Assembly (NCBI GenBank): GCA_959347315.1
Contig: OY365820.1
Location: forward strand, 1,045,810-1,109,809
Origin: Bimastos eiseni
Lineage: Eukaryota; Annelida; Clitellata; Crassiclitellata; Lumbricidae
Direction of reading: 5' to 3'
DNA: 64,000 bases
Shown here: positions 1 through 10,700 of the stretch, piece after piece
Numbering within the stretch: position 1 is the stretch's first letter
Layout of the letters: the number at the start of each line of letters is the position of its first letter
Notes under the pieces: generated by a model
What the model was told of the DNA's origin: nothing
The model's input: the letters and a program-made list of their open reading frames with translations, nothing else
Database searches by the model: none
Made by a program: the position numbers and the translations under genes

Positions 1-2078
1 GCACTGTCATCTGCAAAAAGGGACATATCAATTCCCTTTGGTCCTGATGGAATGTCATTAATCATAATCAGAAATAATAAAGGAGAAATTATTGAACCTT
101 GAGGAGTGCCATTTTGTTGCTTAAATTTAGTAGACATTTCAGCACCAACCTTTACTTGAAATGTTCTTTCAAATAGAAATTTCTCTATCCATGTAGTTAT
201 ATTGCCTGTAATACCTAATTTTTTAAATTTTTTTATAAGAGTTGGCACATGCAGCATATCAAAAGCCCTTTCAAAATCAATGAATACTGCTAGTACATGT
301 TCCTTATTCTTTAATTTCTTTAATATTGTGTCTTGTAGTTTCAAAATCTGATCCATGGTACTTCTATATTTACGGAAACCTGATTGGTTTTTAGTAATGA
401 GAGAATTTTTTTCTAAATACCATTGCAGTCTATTAGTTACCATTTTTTCCATTATTTTACACATAGTAGCTGTCAAAGAAATTGGCCTGTATGAATCCGG
501 AATTTCTGCATTTTTACTTGGTTTTAAGAAAGGCAAAATAATAGCATGATGCCAATCATTTGGAAAAATTCCCTGAATCCAAATTTCATTAAAAAATGTC
601 AATAAAACTATCATAGCATCTTTATGAAGATATTTAAATAATTCATAAGGGATTCTATCCTCACCTGGTGACTTATTATTCTTAACAGATACAATTGCTT
701 GTTTCAATTCATTAATATTAAATAATTCATTCATTGAATAATTCATTTCATCATTACAGTCATCTACATTAATTAAATTATTATGTAATTGATTATCCTT
801 AATGTAATTTAGAAATTTCTCATTATAATTTTGTGAATCACTGGTCTTAGCATAAGTTTGAGCTAATAAATTTGCTTTATCTATGTTAGATTCTGCTAAA
901 TAACCATTACTTTTGAGTGTTGGAATAGATGAATAACTTTCTACACCATTCATTCTCCTCGCCCAATTCCATACAGAACCCAATTTTGTTTGATCTGTTA
1001 ACCCAGTACAGTAATCCTGCCAACTAGATTTAGCTTCTGATTTAATTGTTTGTTTAACAATGGCTTCTTGTTTTTTATATTCCAGATAATCTCCAAGCTC
1101 CTTAGTTTTCTTCATTTTATTCCTATGTTGATTTCTTTTATAAATAGCTTCTGAACATTTATCATTCCAATACGGCAATGGTTTAAATTTCTTTTGTTGT
1201 TTATTAATATTTTTAGAATTTAATTTCTTATAAGGTATAACTTTTTTGGCTGTATCAGTAATACATTGCACTATATTATTATACTTATTATCTATGCTTT
1301 GATTATCCAAAATTTCAGTTGTTATAGCCAATTTAGTATTTTCCTTGTATTCTTTCCAATTAGCTTTATTTAATTTCCATACATGCATACTCAAATTATT
1401 TTCTATAATTATTTCTTCATTTATATTAGTTAAACAGGCAAATTGATCAGAACCCATATTATAATTAGTAACTCTATGTTTTGCATTTAAAGCTAAATCT
1501 TGTGAACAGATGCTTAAGTCAATGACTGAATTAATATTTGTCTGCTTTGAATTAATATGTGTAGCCTGTCCCGTATTAAGTACCACTGTATTAGTTTCAA
1601 TTAATATATCCTCTAATATTTTACCCCTTACATTTGTTTGTGAGGAACCCCACATTTTATTATGAGTATTATAATCTCCTACCATAAGTGACCTCTTATG
1701 CATGAACAATTTTTGAAGATTTTGTTTTATTAATTCTTGCGATGGGGACAAATACATATAAAAAATTTTCAAATGTCCATTTATTGTTTTAATTTCAATT
1801 CCTTGAATTTCTATATTCAAAACATCAGGTAAATCTAACACAGTGAAATTTAAACCTATTTTTATATATATAACCAATCCCCCCGTTTTATTAGTTATGC
1901 AGTCTTTACGTAAAACATTATAACCATCTAATTTAGGAGCATTATATTTAATTTTAAGATATGTTTGTTGTACACATATTATATCAGGAGGATTAATAGT
2001 ATTATATATAAAATTTCTAAGTTGATCTTTATTATTGTATAAGCTGTTAGCATTCCATTGCAGAATAGAAAGAGCCAT
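1..2078 (-). CDS. LINE ORF2: APE endonuclease plus reverse transcriptase, runs off the window edge
   Basis: Starting at the ATG at 2078, I read 692 consecutive minus-strand codons without a stop; the frame leaves the window at base 1. The N-terminus is an exonuclease-endonuclease-phosphatase (APE-type) nuclease that would nick target DNA: opening WNANSL, GDYNTHNKMWGS near residue 134, and SVIDLSI. The usual SDH box near residue 212 reads GSDQ. The reverse transcriptase follows: DSYRPIS near 529, QSGFRKYRST, the first catalytic Asp in FIDFERAFD near 600, NGTPQGS near 655 and FADD near 688. An intact frame and AT-rich composition suggest a young copy of a Jockey/I-like non-LTR retrotransposon. 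The C-terminus and 3' end lie outside the window. The clade is inferred from motifs only. Confidence 0.93.
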   Translation of the reverse strand, partial: MALSILQWNANSLYNNKDQLRNFIYNTINPPDIICVQQTYLKIKYNAPKLDGYNVLRKDCITNKTGGLVIYIKIGLNFTVLDLPDVLNIEIQGIEIKTINGHLKIFYMYLSPSQELIKQNLQKLFMHKRSLMVGDYNTHNKMWGSSQTNVRGKILEDILIETNTVVLNTGQATHINSKQTNINSVIDLSICSQDLALNAKHRVTNYNMGSDQFACLTNINEEIIIENNLSMHVWKLNKANWKEYKENTKLAITTEILDNQSIDNKYNNIVQCITDTAKKVIPYKKLNSKNINKQQKKFKPLPYWNDKCSEAIYKRNQHRNKMKKTKELGDYLEYKKQEAIVKQTIKSEAKSSWQDYCTGLTDQTKLGSVWNWARRMNGVESYSSIPTLKSNGYLAESNIDKANLLAQTYAKTSDSQNYNEKFLNYIKDNQLHNNLINVDDCNDEMNYSMNELFNINELKQAIVSVKNNKSPGEDRIPYELFKYLHKDAMIVLLTFFNEIWIQGIFPNDWHHAIILPFLKPSKNAEIPDSYRPISLTATMCKIMEKMVTNRLQWYLEKNSLITKNQSGFRKYRSTMDQILKLQDTILKKLKNKEHVLAVFIDFERAFDMLHVPTLIKKFKKLGITGNITTWIEKFLFERTFQVKVGAEMSTKFKQQNGTPQGSIISPLLFLIMINDIPSGPKGIDMSLFADDS

Positions 2079-2137
2079 AATGGGATAATTTTAAAGAATT
2101 AATATTATTTTTATTCCAGGATTTAATTTCAAATTAT

Positions 2138-2575
2138 TTATTTAATACATTCAAAATGGATCTCATTTTTAAACAACATTTCAGATGCTACTCGACTTAT
2201 TATAGTTTTAAGCTGCTCTTTATTTATTGATTTATCAATGGCTGCCAAAACGCCAAGTACAAATGACTGATTAAGAGACGAATCAGGACTTTGTGCATGT
2301 ATATCCCTATCATCTGTAGCAAATGATTTATATTTGTTTTTATCAAAATTCAGAAATGATCCTACCGTGTCAGATGACATTTTCAGATTTACTGGTTTAA
2401 GAGAAGGTTTACCTTTGACTGGTAACACTGGTAATGACAATTGCACATTATCATGTTTGGTTCCAATTTTTAATTGGGATGCATATAGAGGAATTTTATC
2501 CATCTGTATGTCAATCTGATTATCTGTGGTATCATTCACAGAATTCTGCTCCTTTATTGCTTGAACTTTTTTCAT
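2138..2575 (-). CDS. Putative LINE ORF1 (145 aa) upstream of the ORF2
   Basis: This ATG-initiated frame ends 59 nt before the ORF2 start and shares its AT-rich, lysine- and asparagine-rich composition. That position is where a non-LTR element carries ORF1, the RNA-binding chaperone. I see no CCHC knuckle or other known ORF1 domain, and 145 residues is short. An in-frame TAG lies one codon before the ATG, so the frame is closed upstream. It may be a complete small ORF1 or the C-terminal remainder of a 5'-truncated one. Confidence 0.55.
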   Translation of the reverse strand: MKKVQAIKEQNSVNDTTDNQIDIQMDKIPLYASQLKIGTKHDNVQLSLPVLPVKGKPSLKPVNLKMSSDTVGSFLNFDKNKYKSFATDDRDIHAQSPDSSLNQSFVLGVLAAIDKSINKEQLKTIISRVASEMLFKNEIHFECIK

Positions 2576-2747
2576 TGCCTAAATCTGCGCGTGTGCTTAT
2601 ATTTATACAGAAAACTGAAATTAAAGAGAGGTGTGTCATAATTATCGAATCGTGTGCTTCTCAACCTGACTAACGCATAATAAAAGCTATTGGCTTCAGA
2701 GATCACATCACGTCATTTCAGCTACGCCACAGCTAGATCTCTGACGA

Positions 2748-2830
2748 TAACAGGCTTAAGTCTGGATAAGGGAAAAGGGCGACGGTAGGGATCCTGTGTC
2801 ATCACACAGTGTGGCTCAACTGAAACTGCC
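2748..2830 (+). repeat. RTE-tail-like 100-bp repeat, diverged partial copy
   Basis: Carries the degenerate core CTGGATAAGGG, AGGGCGACG and ATCACACAGTGT of the dispersed family described at 30106-30180. The 5' hairpin is missing. Confidence 0.5.
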
Positions 2831-3190
2831 TAAGTATTATGCCTATATTGCCAGCTACTGGATCACCCATCATCACCGTCAAAATGTCCCTCCTGGAGTA
2901 TCTTTCTTCACACGTGGTGCCCATTCCTTGAGCCACATTCTTTTACAGAATAGCGTCTGACTTTTACTAGATCAATGTGAAGCGACAAACACTTACAGAT
3001 TCTGTTGTCAAAACCTTTGCTCCAATTTTAACGTCACTCTACTTTTTCATAGGCCGTCTGCGACTTCATCTAGGCATGGGATTGACAGCGCCGGAGGGCC
3101 ATCGTTGGCGAAACTTTGTTCAAGACGAGGACAAAATGTGGACATTGATAAAAATCTGACTTCTAGACAAGAGCTTAGATTTAATTTAAG

Positions 3191-3480
3191 GTGTCTAAGA
3201 TGAACTGTCAAAGACACGCGGATGACACAACTCTACTCGCAGGGAAAACAGCGGATCTGTTAAACCTGATAAGAAGGTTGAAGACAGAAAATGAGAAAGT
3301 ATGTTTATATTTCAACATAAAGAAGACAAAGATAATGACAACAGTCGATTGGGACAGTTTCAAGATAGACGGAGAGGAAATAGAGGTGGTAACAAGCTTC
3401 ACGTTCCTGGGAGCGTTAGTAGAAAAAGAAGGAAAGTTTCCCCGCCCACATGACCGTGAAATTCCACAGGCAGACAATCC
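3191..3480 (+). pseudogene. RTE-clade reverse transcriptase fragment
   Basis: The translation contains RHADDTTLLAGKTADLLNLI, then FNIKKTKIMT and IDGEEIEVVTSFTFLGA. That is the YADDTTLL / LNIKKTKIM / IDGE..E.V..F.FLG block typical of BovB/RTE reverse transcriptases. Only about 95 residues of the palm and thumb remain, with no endonuclease and no upstream finger region, and homology stops in unrelated sequence after 3440. The catalytic ADD is kept. This is a dead scrap, not a working element. Confidence 0.8.
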
Positions 3481-3649
3481 AGAGCGAAAATCCTTTTGAA
3501 GGAGAATGCTGTATTATTAAATTTAACGCATTGCTGTCTAAAAGAAGACCTGCTAATTCCCACAACCGCATGTATGTTGCAGACAATATAGACTGGAAAT
3601 TATTTTTCAATTGTTTAATTAGAATGCTGCACTTTAAAATGTATTGTAC

Positions 3650-3690
3650 TTACTTACTTACTTACTTACCTACGTACTTACTTAGGTAAG
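3650..3690 (+). repeat. (CTTA)n microsatellite
   Basis: Short run of CTTA units with a few substitutions; a similar tract lies at 6040-6061. Confidence 0.85.
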
Positions 3691-4159
3691 TTACTTGATC
3701 ATACATTTTAGGCAACACAGCTTGGATGATAAAGCTGTTTCATGTTAAAGGAACTCTCAGAGCGGTTAGAATCATTCATTCAGTAGCAAAGTATCTTCAA
3801 CAGAAGTCAAAAACATCAGCGATATCTTCGACTGCAAATGATGCCTATATAGTTTTAAAATGAACGCTAGCGTAACGAATAATAGCGAACGTAACGGTTC
3901 TGCTTAATAGTTTAATAGATTTATGATCATAATAGAAAAAGCTAATTATCCCTTAGTCTAGAAATCATAAATCCGCCTCTTCATGACATCAACATCATCG
4001 CGTGCTTTGCATACAATACAAGAAACTTGGCTACTGTTTGCGCTCAGACAGTGCCAGTCCCCATTATGAGGGCCACACCATTGTATATTTAATTCCGCGT
4101 GTCTACGTAACTGCCATAATTTCGTGAACTGCAGCACTCACAGAAATTCAGGACCCCTG

Positions 4160-4295
4160 GGCAGGGCAATCAAGGGCCAATAGAGAGCGACAGGGACAGA
4201 GACAGGCACAGGCACAGGGACAAGGACAAGAACAGAGACAAAGACTGAGATAGAGACAGAGACTGAGTCAAGGGCAGGAACCTTAGACAGAGACA
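4160..4295 (+). repeat. Degenerate hexanucleotide (ACAGGG/ACAGAG)n
   Basis: Six-base units of the type GACAGG or GACAGA repeat about twenty times. Open frames on the opposite strand here (Ser-Leu-Val-rich) are products of the repeat, not genes. Confidence 0.8.
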
Positions 4296-5384
4296 TAGAG
4301 ACTGGTCGCAAATGAAGTTTGGTAGAATTACTGTTCTGCTTGTACAAGTTTGACCGAAATCGACGACTCGATTTACTGTCAGTGCACGGGAGAGCATGAC
4401 CCCCTCATATGCCAATGTCAAGCAAGCGATGGCATCACGGCATCATACCCATGACTCAATCGTGACTAGTTTTGGGGTCAATGCTTTTAATTATTACGGT
4501 CAACTACTCGGGCATATCGAGTCTGAATGAATGCTATTTATATACTACAGCGAACAGACTGTTTACAGGTGTCTAAACAAAACCGTTTATATAGCGTTAA
4601 TTCAATGATTGGTTGTAAATGGCCGTTGATGATGATCCGAGTATAAAAGAAATCATACGAAAATTTGCACTGACGGATTAGTTTATAAATAACAATGCTG
4701 TGTCGTAGAATATAATCGATGTCTCCCTCCTCGTCTACTATTCCTTTGTACTGGCGCTACCACAATGAAACGCGACCTTGTACGTTCAAACAGAACTAAA
4801 TATTATCATTGGCCGCATTCATTGGTAACTGCATCGTAGTGTTGTATAATTGTTAATTTGACATTAATTTTGTTCTGGGGGTCCTTTGCTGATTCTCGCC
4901 TCTGACTGTCTTCGCAGTTTTTGCTGCTCTACTTCGAGCGCTGAGCAATCTACTCAAAATATTTTATACCGCTAGGAAGACAGTATTGAAAGGTGTCTAA
5001 ACGGAGCGTACCAAATTTTCCATAGTCGCCATTTAGAACAATCCATTCCAACAGTCTCTGAACTTGCTAACATAAATGTGGCAGATGCCAAACTCCTTCT
5101 CTCCGCTATAAACAACACAAGCATGTTGTTCACCAACTCCTACCACCACTCCGTCACCAGTCCAAGCGCCAGTTAGGACCTAGAGCACACAATCATGGCC
5201 TCCAAACCCAAAGACGACCCTCAATTTATACCCAGATCATCATACAAAGACATTCACTATTTTGTTTTTAATTCTAACTGTTATTATTGTTCAATGTCGC
5301 TCATGTAAGCATTTCAACGTTATTGTCAGATTGTGTTAATTCTAAATAAGCTAATATCTCATCATCATCAGTTGCCAGTGCAAC

Positions 5385-5548
5385 TGCCAAATAAAATCGT
5401 GCTTTCCCAGTTGTTGGCCCCTCGCTCTGGAATACGCTCCCATTGGCATTGCAATTGTTCCCTAGGAGCCACTCAGACTCCTTTTATGGTCGCCGTAAAG
5501 CTTTTCGTTAGGGCTCCTGAGCAGTCGCATTTAACGGGTGTTATATAA
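5385..5548 (+). pseudogene. LINE C-terminal scrap with GPSLWNTLP motif and 3' tail
   Basis: One frame reads FPVVGPSLWNTLPLALQ, the motif near the C-terminus of CR1/Jockey-like ORF2 proteins (GPxLWNSLP). The block ends in a GTGTTATATAAATC tail that resembles the GGCGCTATATAAATC end shared by several other fragments here (12060-12335, 13240-13372, 60520-60655). It is a 5'-truncated, decayed copy. Confidence 0.6.
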
Positions 5549-5596
5549 ATCTTCCCAATTGAGTAATAAATTTGTGAATAAATATTTGGGTGGTAA

Positions 5597-5676
5597 TTGC
5601 AGTTAAGCGACACTGTGTTATAATAAGGATCATTGTTGCCACCCTCCTCCATTATCCGGGCTCGAGACTTGCACTA
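5597..5676 (-). repeat. RTE-tail-like 100-bp repeat, minus orientation
   Basis: Begins with GCAGTTAAGCGACACTGTGT and continues with CCACCCTCCTCC and ATCCGGGCTCGAGAC, the reverse complement of the family core. Confidence 0.7.
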
Positions 5677-6210
5677 TAGAGTAATAAAGCTCTAATAAAA
5701 GGTGTCTAAATTATTATTCGGTTTTTGCTGTATGAAATTGCTAAACGACGTCGCTATAACTGTTCGAAATGGATGAATGAAGCGAGTGAATATTAATTTA
5801 ATAAAGACAGAACGACTTTAATTTTAATGCTAAAAAGTTTTAATTGGGGTCAATTAGTAGTCACGTGATTCACGGTGATTGGCATCGCATTTCTATACCG
5901 TGCTGCCTCTGCCGATGGAAAATTTTTCCTGCCTAGTTTCACTTCACTATAAATAGACACCGTTAATTGGCGTTATTCCTGCTAAATATATCTCTGTCTC
6001 GGTAAACGCCGATGGTCTTTGTTCCCAATAACGTACATACATACTTACTTACTTACTTACTTTCAGATCGTGTCCAATTCCAGCTCCAGAGCGTTCGCTA
6101 TAAACACCTTTTAAACAATATTATTCGATGCCATAATTATGGGCTTCAGAGTAATTTCATATTATTTGGGTTGAAAATCTAAGCGATTCTGCCACCGAAA
6201 CCTTCCCAAA

Positions 6211-6308
6211 TGTTCGCACTCTGAAAGTGCCAGTCCCAAGGTTGAACAAAGAAGGAAGGCGCCGCTAATGATCTTGCTATCGCATAGCGTCGCTAAACTG
6301 GAAGCACA
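6211..6308 (+). repeat. RTE-tail-like 100-bp repeat
   Basis: TGTTCGCACTCTG, GTGCCAGTCCCAAG, GGAAGGCGCCGCTAATGATC and GCGTCGCTAAACTG follow in family order. The copy is diverged and the 5' hairpin is broken. Confidence 0.75.
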
Positions 6309-6349
6309 ACTCCGCCACTGAATTAGCAGACAATCATTTCTGCTCTCAT

Positions 6350-6720
6350 AAACTGTCGTTTAACTCTAATGATTCCATTCGAATTTTCGAAACGAAACAT
6401 CAGTTGTTGACTGTTAAAAACTATTACAAAATAAGTAACTTTTGTAGAAACCATCGCAATATTTCACTCACCGTTTACAATCTTTTCAGCCGTTGCGAAC
6501 GATTTTATGGAAAGCAAACCACATAATTTGCACGCGTTATTGGCTAAGATCACCATGTCCATTGTGTTTACTTGGTTGGTCGAACCTTTCTTCTGCATAA
6601 ATGGGTTGTTTAATTATTCGGTTTAAACAAATGGTCGCGTGTTCCGTGCGCGAGGATACTTCTGTTTTCCTCTGTATATGCTGGCTTCCTGACAATTTTA
6701 AAACGTTTGCCATTGAAGCC
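6350..6720. other. No gene or repeat recognised
   Basis: Mixed-composition sequence with only short chance frames. I see no motif, splice-consistent exon or repeat. Confidence 0.5.
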
Positions 6721-6724
6721 GTGA

Positions 6725-6815
6725 GCATGTTGTGAGCGGTTGAAAAATGGATAACATACTGGGACTCAGAGCTGAGGAATTGAGTTCGATTCCCGTATCC
6801 GCCCTTACGGTGAAC
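6725..6815 (+). repeat. tRNA-like SINE head
   Basis: Has a possible A-box-like GAGCGGTTGAAAAATGG and a strong B-box-like GAGTTCGATTC at 6782-6792, in tRNA spacing. No acceptor stem or anticodon arm is clear, so this is a SINE-type pol III promoter, not a functional tRNA gene. Confidence 0.45.
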
Positions 6816-6849
6816 TTGTTCTTCTTTCGCTAAGCGGATTCTCTGGTTA

Positions 6850-7450
6850 AAGTAGATATAACGCATAATGGAGCCTTGCATTACGACTTACAGCTAAATT
6901 GAATTCCTGTAATAAATTGTCATCGTTCGTTCATACTATCTTAATAACTATCATACTATCGTAGTCTGGGATCATACTTCGATGTAACATCATTTTGTAA
7001 CCATTATTAATTTTAATATCAACGTGCGTTGAGTATTTATATTGAGATTATAGATTATACTGACTTCAGCATCATTTATAGTAGTCTCACAGACTCTCTT
7101 AGACTCATCAGTAGAAATCTGCAAGGGGCGCTATATAAGCTTTCATGAAGTAAATATCTAGCATTGTATGCTGTATAATTATGCATCGGGCTAATAGCAA
7201 CAATTAAACCGTCAAAGCAGCCCCGCGCTCAAATTAACAATTAATTAAACGACGCTTATTGTTTTCCGCTACACAAAATATAACGATACAAACGTTGAAG
7301 AAAGTCAACGTCACATATGCGTGATTTGATTTTAGTTTAATTTTACTAGTCTGTTAATTTAGTTGGATTAATAGACGCAGATTCAGAGTATGGGCCAGAA
7401 ATGCAGAGAATGCAATGTTTCGTAGAATTGCTCTATGATGGATGAAAATG
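6850..7450. other. Non-coding stretch with one LINE-tail scrap
   Basis: The only recognisable item is AGGGGCGCTATATAAGC near 7125-7142, matching the LINE 3' tail seen elsewhere. The rest shows nothing. Confidence 0.5.
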
Positions 7451-7594
7451 GCAGAGAATGGACTTGGAATGGTTGAATCGTTATTCGACACGTAACATGT
7501 TTCGCATCTGTGAAGATTTACGACAAAGGCTGCGAGGAGTAAAACGGATTGTTTTATGGAATCATTGGTCTTCGGCGGAGAAAAATACAGAGGG

Positions 7595-7890
7595 AGACAT
7601 GAACAGACGGACAGACAGACAGAGACAGATAGATAGACTGACAGACGGAGGCACAGACAAATAAAGACACCGACAGACACAGACAGACTGGCATAGAAGG
7701 ACTTGCATACATATACATGCATGCCCTCAGACAGACGGACAAACAGACATATCATCAAGGCAGATGGACGAACACACAAACAGGTTAACAAGATTATGTC
7801 AGCACAGACAACTTGAGATACAGACAGACAAACAGGCGGACAATCAGACATACAGAGCGTTAAATAGACAGACAAACAGACAAACACGCC
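7595..7890 (+). repeat. Degenerate (CAGA)n tract
   Basis: Imperfect CAGA tetramers with many interruptions. The cysteine- and serine-rich open frames on the other strand (CLSVCLSV...) are read-through of this repeat. Confidence 0.85.
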
Positions 7891-8030
7891 AATTCTAAAG
7901 GACCGCGTTAAATAGTTGACAAGTATAAATGTATCAAAGCGATTGCCAACTAATTAATGCACATCGCAGAACGTTGGGGAGAAATTGACGCAGTTCGTCC
8001 ATTGGGTAACCTATAACGATTGGGGGTTTT

Positions 8031-8411
8031 CTACATCACATGGTAACTAGGTTTTCGCTCTATTAATACATAAACAACAGTAACAGCAAAGGTAATCAGC
8101 GCTCGTGAATAAGCTGGTGCTCTGCGCTTGGCTTTCGAGTGGCGCAATAGAAGTAAGATTTGAAAAAAGATTACAATTACAATGACGACCACGATTACGA
8201 TCAATCCGTATCTGACCTTCTCCGTGTAAATCACTTCCTTGCCGCAAGATGTCGTATCCGCCGCATTCTGAATTGGACATCCAGAAAATACGACTATCGA
8301 GCGTGGCATGGGTCGTCCAAAAATCCAGCGACGAAAAGGAAGCGGAAGTGGTTCGTACGCATGCACCGTGGCTTTCCTGACGGAGCGATGAATGACTTCT
8401 GGCGTCACCAA
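8031..8411 (-). CDS. Unrecognised frame with one hydrophobic segment, possible exon
   Basis: A 126-codon open frame includes a polar stretch (NAADTTSCGKEVIYTEKVRY), then a Val/Ile-rich segment that could span a membrane, then KAKRR. A possible acceptor precedes the polar stretch (CCAATTCAG near 8270). However, its downstream end overlaps a dispersed repeat (8093-8165) and the hydrophobic part is coded by low-complexity GTAATTGTAATC-like sequence. I do not recognise a family and it may be chance. Confidence 0.2.
   Translation of the reverse strand: MVTPEVIHRSVRKATVHAYEPLPLPFRRWIFGRPMPRSIVVFSGCPIQNAADTTSCGKEVIYTEKVRYGLIVIVVVIVIVIFFQILLLLRHSKAKRRAPAYSRALITFAVTVVYVLIERKPSYHVM
8093..8165 (+). repeat. 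Dispersed repeat with GTGAATAAGCTGGT core
   Basis: GCGCTCGTGAATAAGCTGG, CTTCGCTTTTGCGAG-like sequence and TAGAAGTAAGATT are shared with 50965-51050 in the same orientation. Probably the 3' end of an unidentified retroelement. Confidence 0.6.
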
Positions 8412-8532
8412 GCGGCGAGTTTGCGCTTTAATAGTCGATGATCAGCGACAGAAATCAATGGCTCCACACACGCATACATACACAGACGAATCATATTAAC
8501 GTTTGTGTTCATTTGCAGCCATGCAACTCCCC

Positions 8533-8634
8533 AACTGCTTGCAATCCAGAAGTGCCAGTCAAAAGCCTGGATAGAAGAGGAGGGCGATGATGATTATCCA
8601 TGTTATCACATAGTGTAGTTAAATTGAAACTACT
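8533..8634 (+). repeat. RTE-tail-like 100-bp repeat
   Basis: GTGCCAGTCAAAAGCCTGG, GAGGAGGGCGATGATGAT and TATCACATAGTGTAGTTAAA match the family. The CCAG/CTGG stem is intact. Confidence 0.8.
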
Positions 8635-8867
8635 CGAATTAAGATATAATCTCACCTCAACAGTCGACACCCTTAAAACTGTGTCAATTTTTGTTATATA
8701 TACCCATGGAACACCATTGATCATGCGAGTGACGATTAAGAACCACTGACCTACAGCCACAATATGTCTTTAAAAATGAAAAATAATCACGATAATCTTA
8801 AACACCATTAATTATATTGGTCTCAACTCAATATATATCTCTGAAAAATAAAACAAAATAATAGTTT

Positions 8868-8868
8868 A

Positions 8869-8900
<32 letters not shown>

Positions 8901-8901
8901 C
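8868..8901 (-). repeat. (AAT)n 3' tail of the truncated LINE
   Basis: ATT units on the plus strand directly abut the last codons of the RT frame, and the stop codon lies within the tail. An AAT microsatellite tail with almost no 3' UTR marks the true 3' end of the element. Confidence 0.8.
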
Positions 8902-10552
8902 TGGGTCGCCGCTTGTCAGTGGACTGTAATCTTGACATGGTGCCCTGAAAAGTCACCGTATTGAAACGTTGGATCAATGCCGACAAGTTCTGGAAAAGGA
9001 AGTTTGTCTCTCGGGTGTCACCGGTAGTTGTCGAAAGTCGGCGTCCAGTCTCAGACAGAAAGGCGAGGCCCTCACTATTGAGGGGACCGAAGGTTTCTAT
9101 AGCGATTGGAACAAAAGTGTATTTCTTCTCTAGCTCAGAATATTTTGTGTGTTTCCTTGTGGCTGCTATCTCCGCCGCTCCTCCAGCTGTGGAAGCTGTT
9201 TCGGGGATATAGGAAGCGGCCACTGTGTCCACCACAGTTGCGTCCCAAAGTAAGGTCCGCCCCCCACTCCACGGTATCAGGGTCTGCCCGTCCGGTCTCT
9301 TTCCATCTAATCTGGAAAGACTTGACGGTTCTTTGACTGCTGGAATACCGGCTCTGTTGAGGCTGCGATGGATTAGGTCGTTGATATTACAGTGTCTTGC
9401 TTGACGGCCAAAGCCCAATGAACAGGACAGGCCATGTGCGCCTCTGGCTGAGACGAAGGCGCCGCATGCGCAGGTGTGCGGCTCACAGATGGCCACCCCT
9501 AAACGTAGGCCGACCGCCACCTTCACGGTATCGTCCTCCAGTCTGAGATCGCGAGAAACGAGCGGGAGAGCGTATAGCCAGTCCGAGGCGTGTGGTGACT
9601 GCAAGGCCCTTAGTCTCGCCTGGTCGTAGGGATCCTGTAGCTTTTCTTCTAGTGCAGACAGAACCGCGTTTAACAGCGGTCTGTCAAAGTGGGCTTGTTT
9701 ATGGCCTGGCGTCGTCGGGGCAGAAGCTTTGGTAAGTTGAAGCCAGGTAGACATCGCCGAGTCGCATGCTGAGTCCGATTTCACCGCTGCTGATTCTAAG
9801 ATGAGGGACTGGATCCGGAGAGTGCCCGCGGCTGAAGCCAAAAAGGCGGGAAGTGCCAGCGAGGACGCCCTCCTAATTCCCAGTCCTCCCATCCTGATCG
9901 GGAGAGTGGCCTGACTCCATTGGTCATCGGTCATCGAAATGTTGAAGATTCGCTCGATCCCTCCTCGCAGCAGATCGTCGTAAGCCCATAGACGCGGGTG
10001 GTCGTGGCAAGGGGTGCATCTCAATAAATGCATGAGTTTAGGCGAGCCGATCGAATGTCTAAGGATCAGTAAAGCGTCTTGTCTAGCGATTAGTTGCAAC
10101 CTGTCGAGGGCAATTCCGAGGTCGGCCACACAGGTATGGATGGCTGAAAGCAGGGCATCCGTCGTGGAAAGCGGAGCCCCTAGGAGCACGGCCGATGATG
10201 CATTGACTCGGGCGAACTGTCCTAGGAAGCCTTGACTAACGTCGTTGATATGGGCGTCGGAAGATATGAGTTCGCATTTTTTGCGGTTGAGCGTGAGGCC
10301 TAGTTGCAGACATCCCTCTTCGATCGAGTTAACATCCGCCTCCACCACCTTAGGATCTCCGCCTAAGGTGAGGTCGTCGAGGTATCCAAAGGCCAATGGC
10401 GAAAGCAGGTGGTTAAGGATCGGCTGTAGCGGTAGGCAGAAAAGGAGAGGTCCCAAGGGATCGCCCTGTTGCGAACCTTCTTGCGATTGTATCGTGAATC
10501 TCCCGAATTTCAGAGATGTCGCCTCGGCGTAGGCAAGATGGCAATATGCAAT
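8897..10552 (-). pseudogene. 5'-truncated LINE: YLDD reverse transcriptase plus restriction-like endonuclease
   Basis: The frame is open on the minus strand from just after an in-frame TAA at 10553-10555 to the stop at 8897. It opens within the reverse-transcriptase palm: YCHLAYAEATSLKFG, then EGSQQGDPLGPLLFC, then the catalytic box FGYLDDLTLGGD. The thumb follows. The C-terminal third carries a zinc-knuckle-like CACGAFVSARGAHGLSC (C-x-C-x10-H-x3-C), then KRPDGQTL and, 14 residues on, LLWDATVVD. That PD...D arrangement resembles the restriction-like endonuclease of R2/NeSL-type LINEs, which nicks target DNA. Fingers and N-terminal DNA-binding domains are absent, so this copy is dead on arrival, though its frame is intact. 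The RLE assignment is by motif only. Confidence 0.85.
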
Positions 10553-10599
10553 TTAATTCCATTAAACTTTGGTGCTTATATAAAGGACGACAAATTGAG

Positions 10600-10700
10600 A
10601 TTTGTGTATATATATGTATGTTTATATATATATGTATGCATAGATATGTATTTATATATATATATGTATGTATATATATGTGTGTGTATGTATGAATGTA
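10600..10700 (+). repeat. (TATG/TA)n microsatellite
   Basis: TATATATGTATG units with interruptions lie immediately upstream of the truncated LINE. Confidence 0.8.

Larger units (their letters stand above)
1..2670 (-). mobile_element. Non-LTR retrotransposon (APE type), 3' part beyond the window
   Basis: The element comprises ORF1 and ORF2, read right to left. The AT-rich composition ends near 2600-2670, where GC-richer sequence begins, so the 5' boundary is probably there; I found no clear target-site duplication. A second fragment with similar composition, at 48640-49872, supplies a C-terminus and 3' UTR in the same orientation and could belong to the same family. Confidence 0.8.

Noticed and set aside
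2977..3159. Upstream exon of the RTE-like fragment
   Set aside because: The 60-codon frame shows no reverse-transcriptase motif and is not in a continuous frame with 3191-3480.
6782..6792. Functional tRNA gene at the B-box
   Set aside because: No acceptor stem, D-arm or anticodon arm could be folded around it; better explained as a SINE head.
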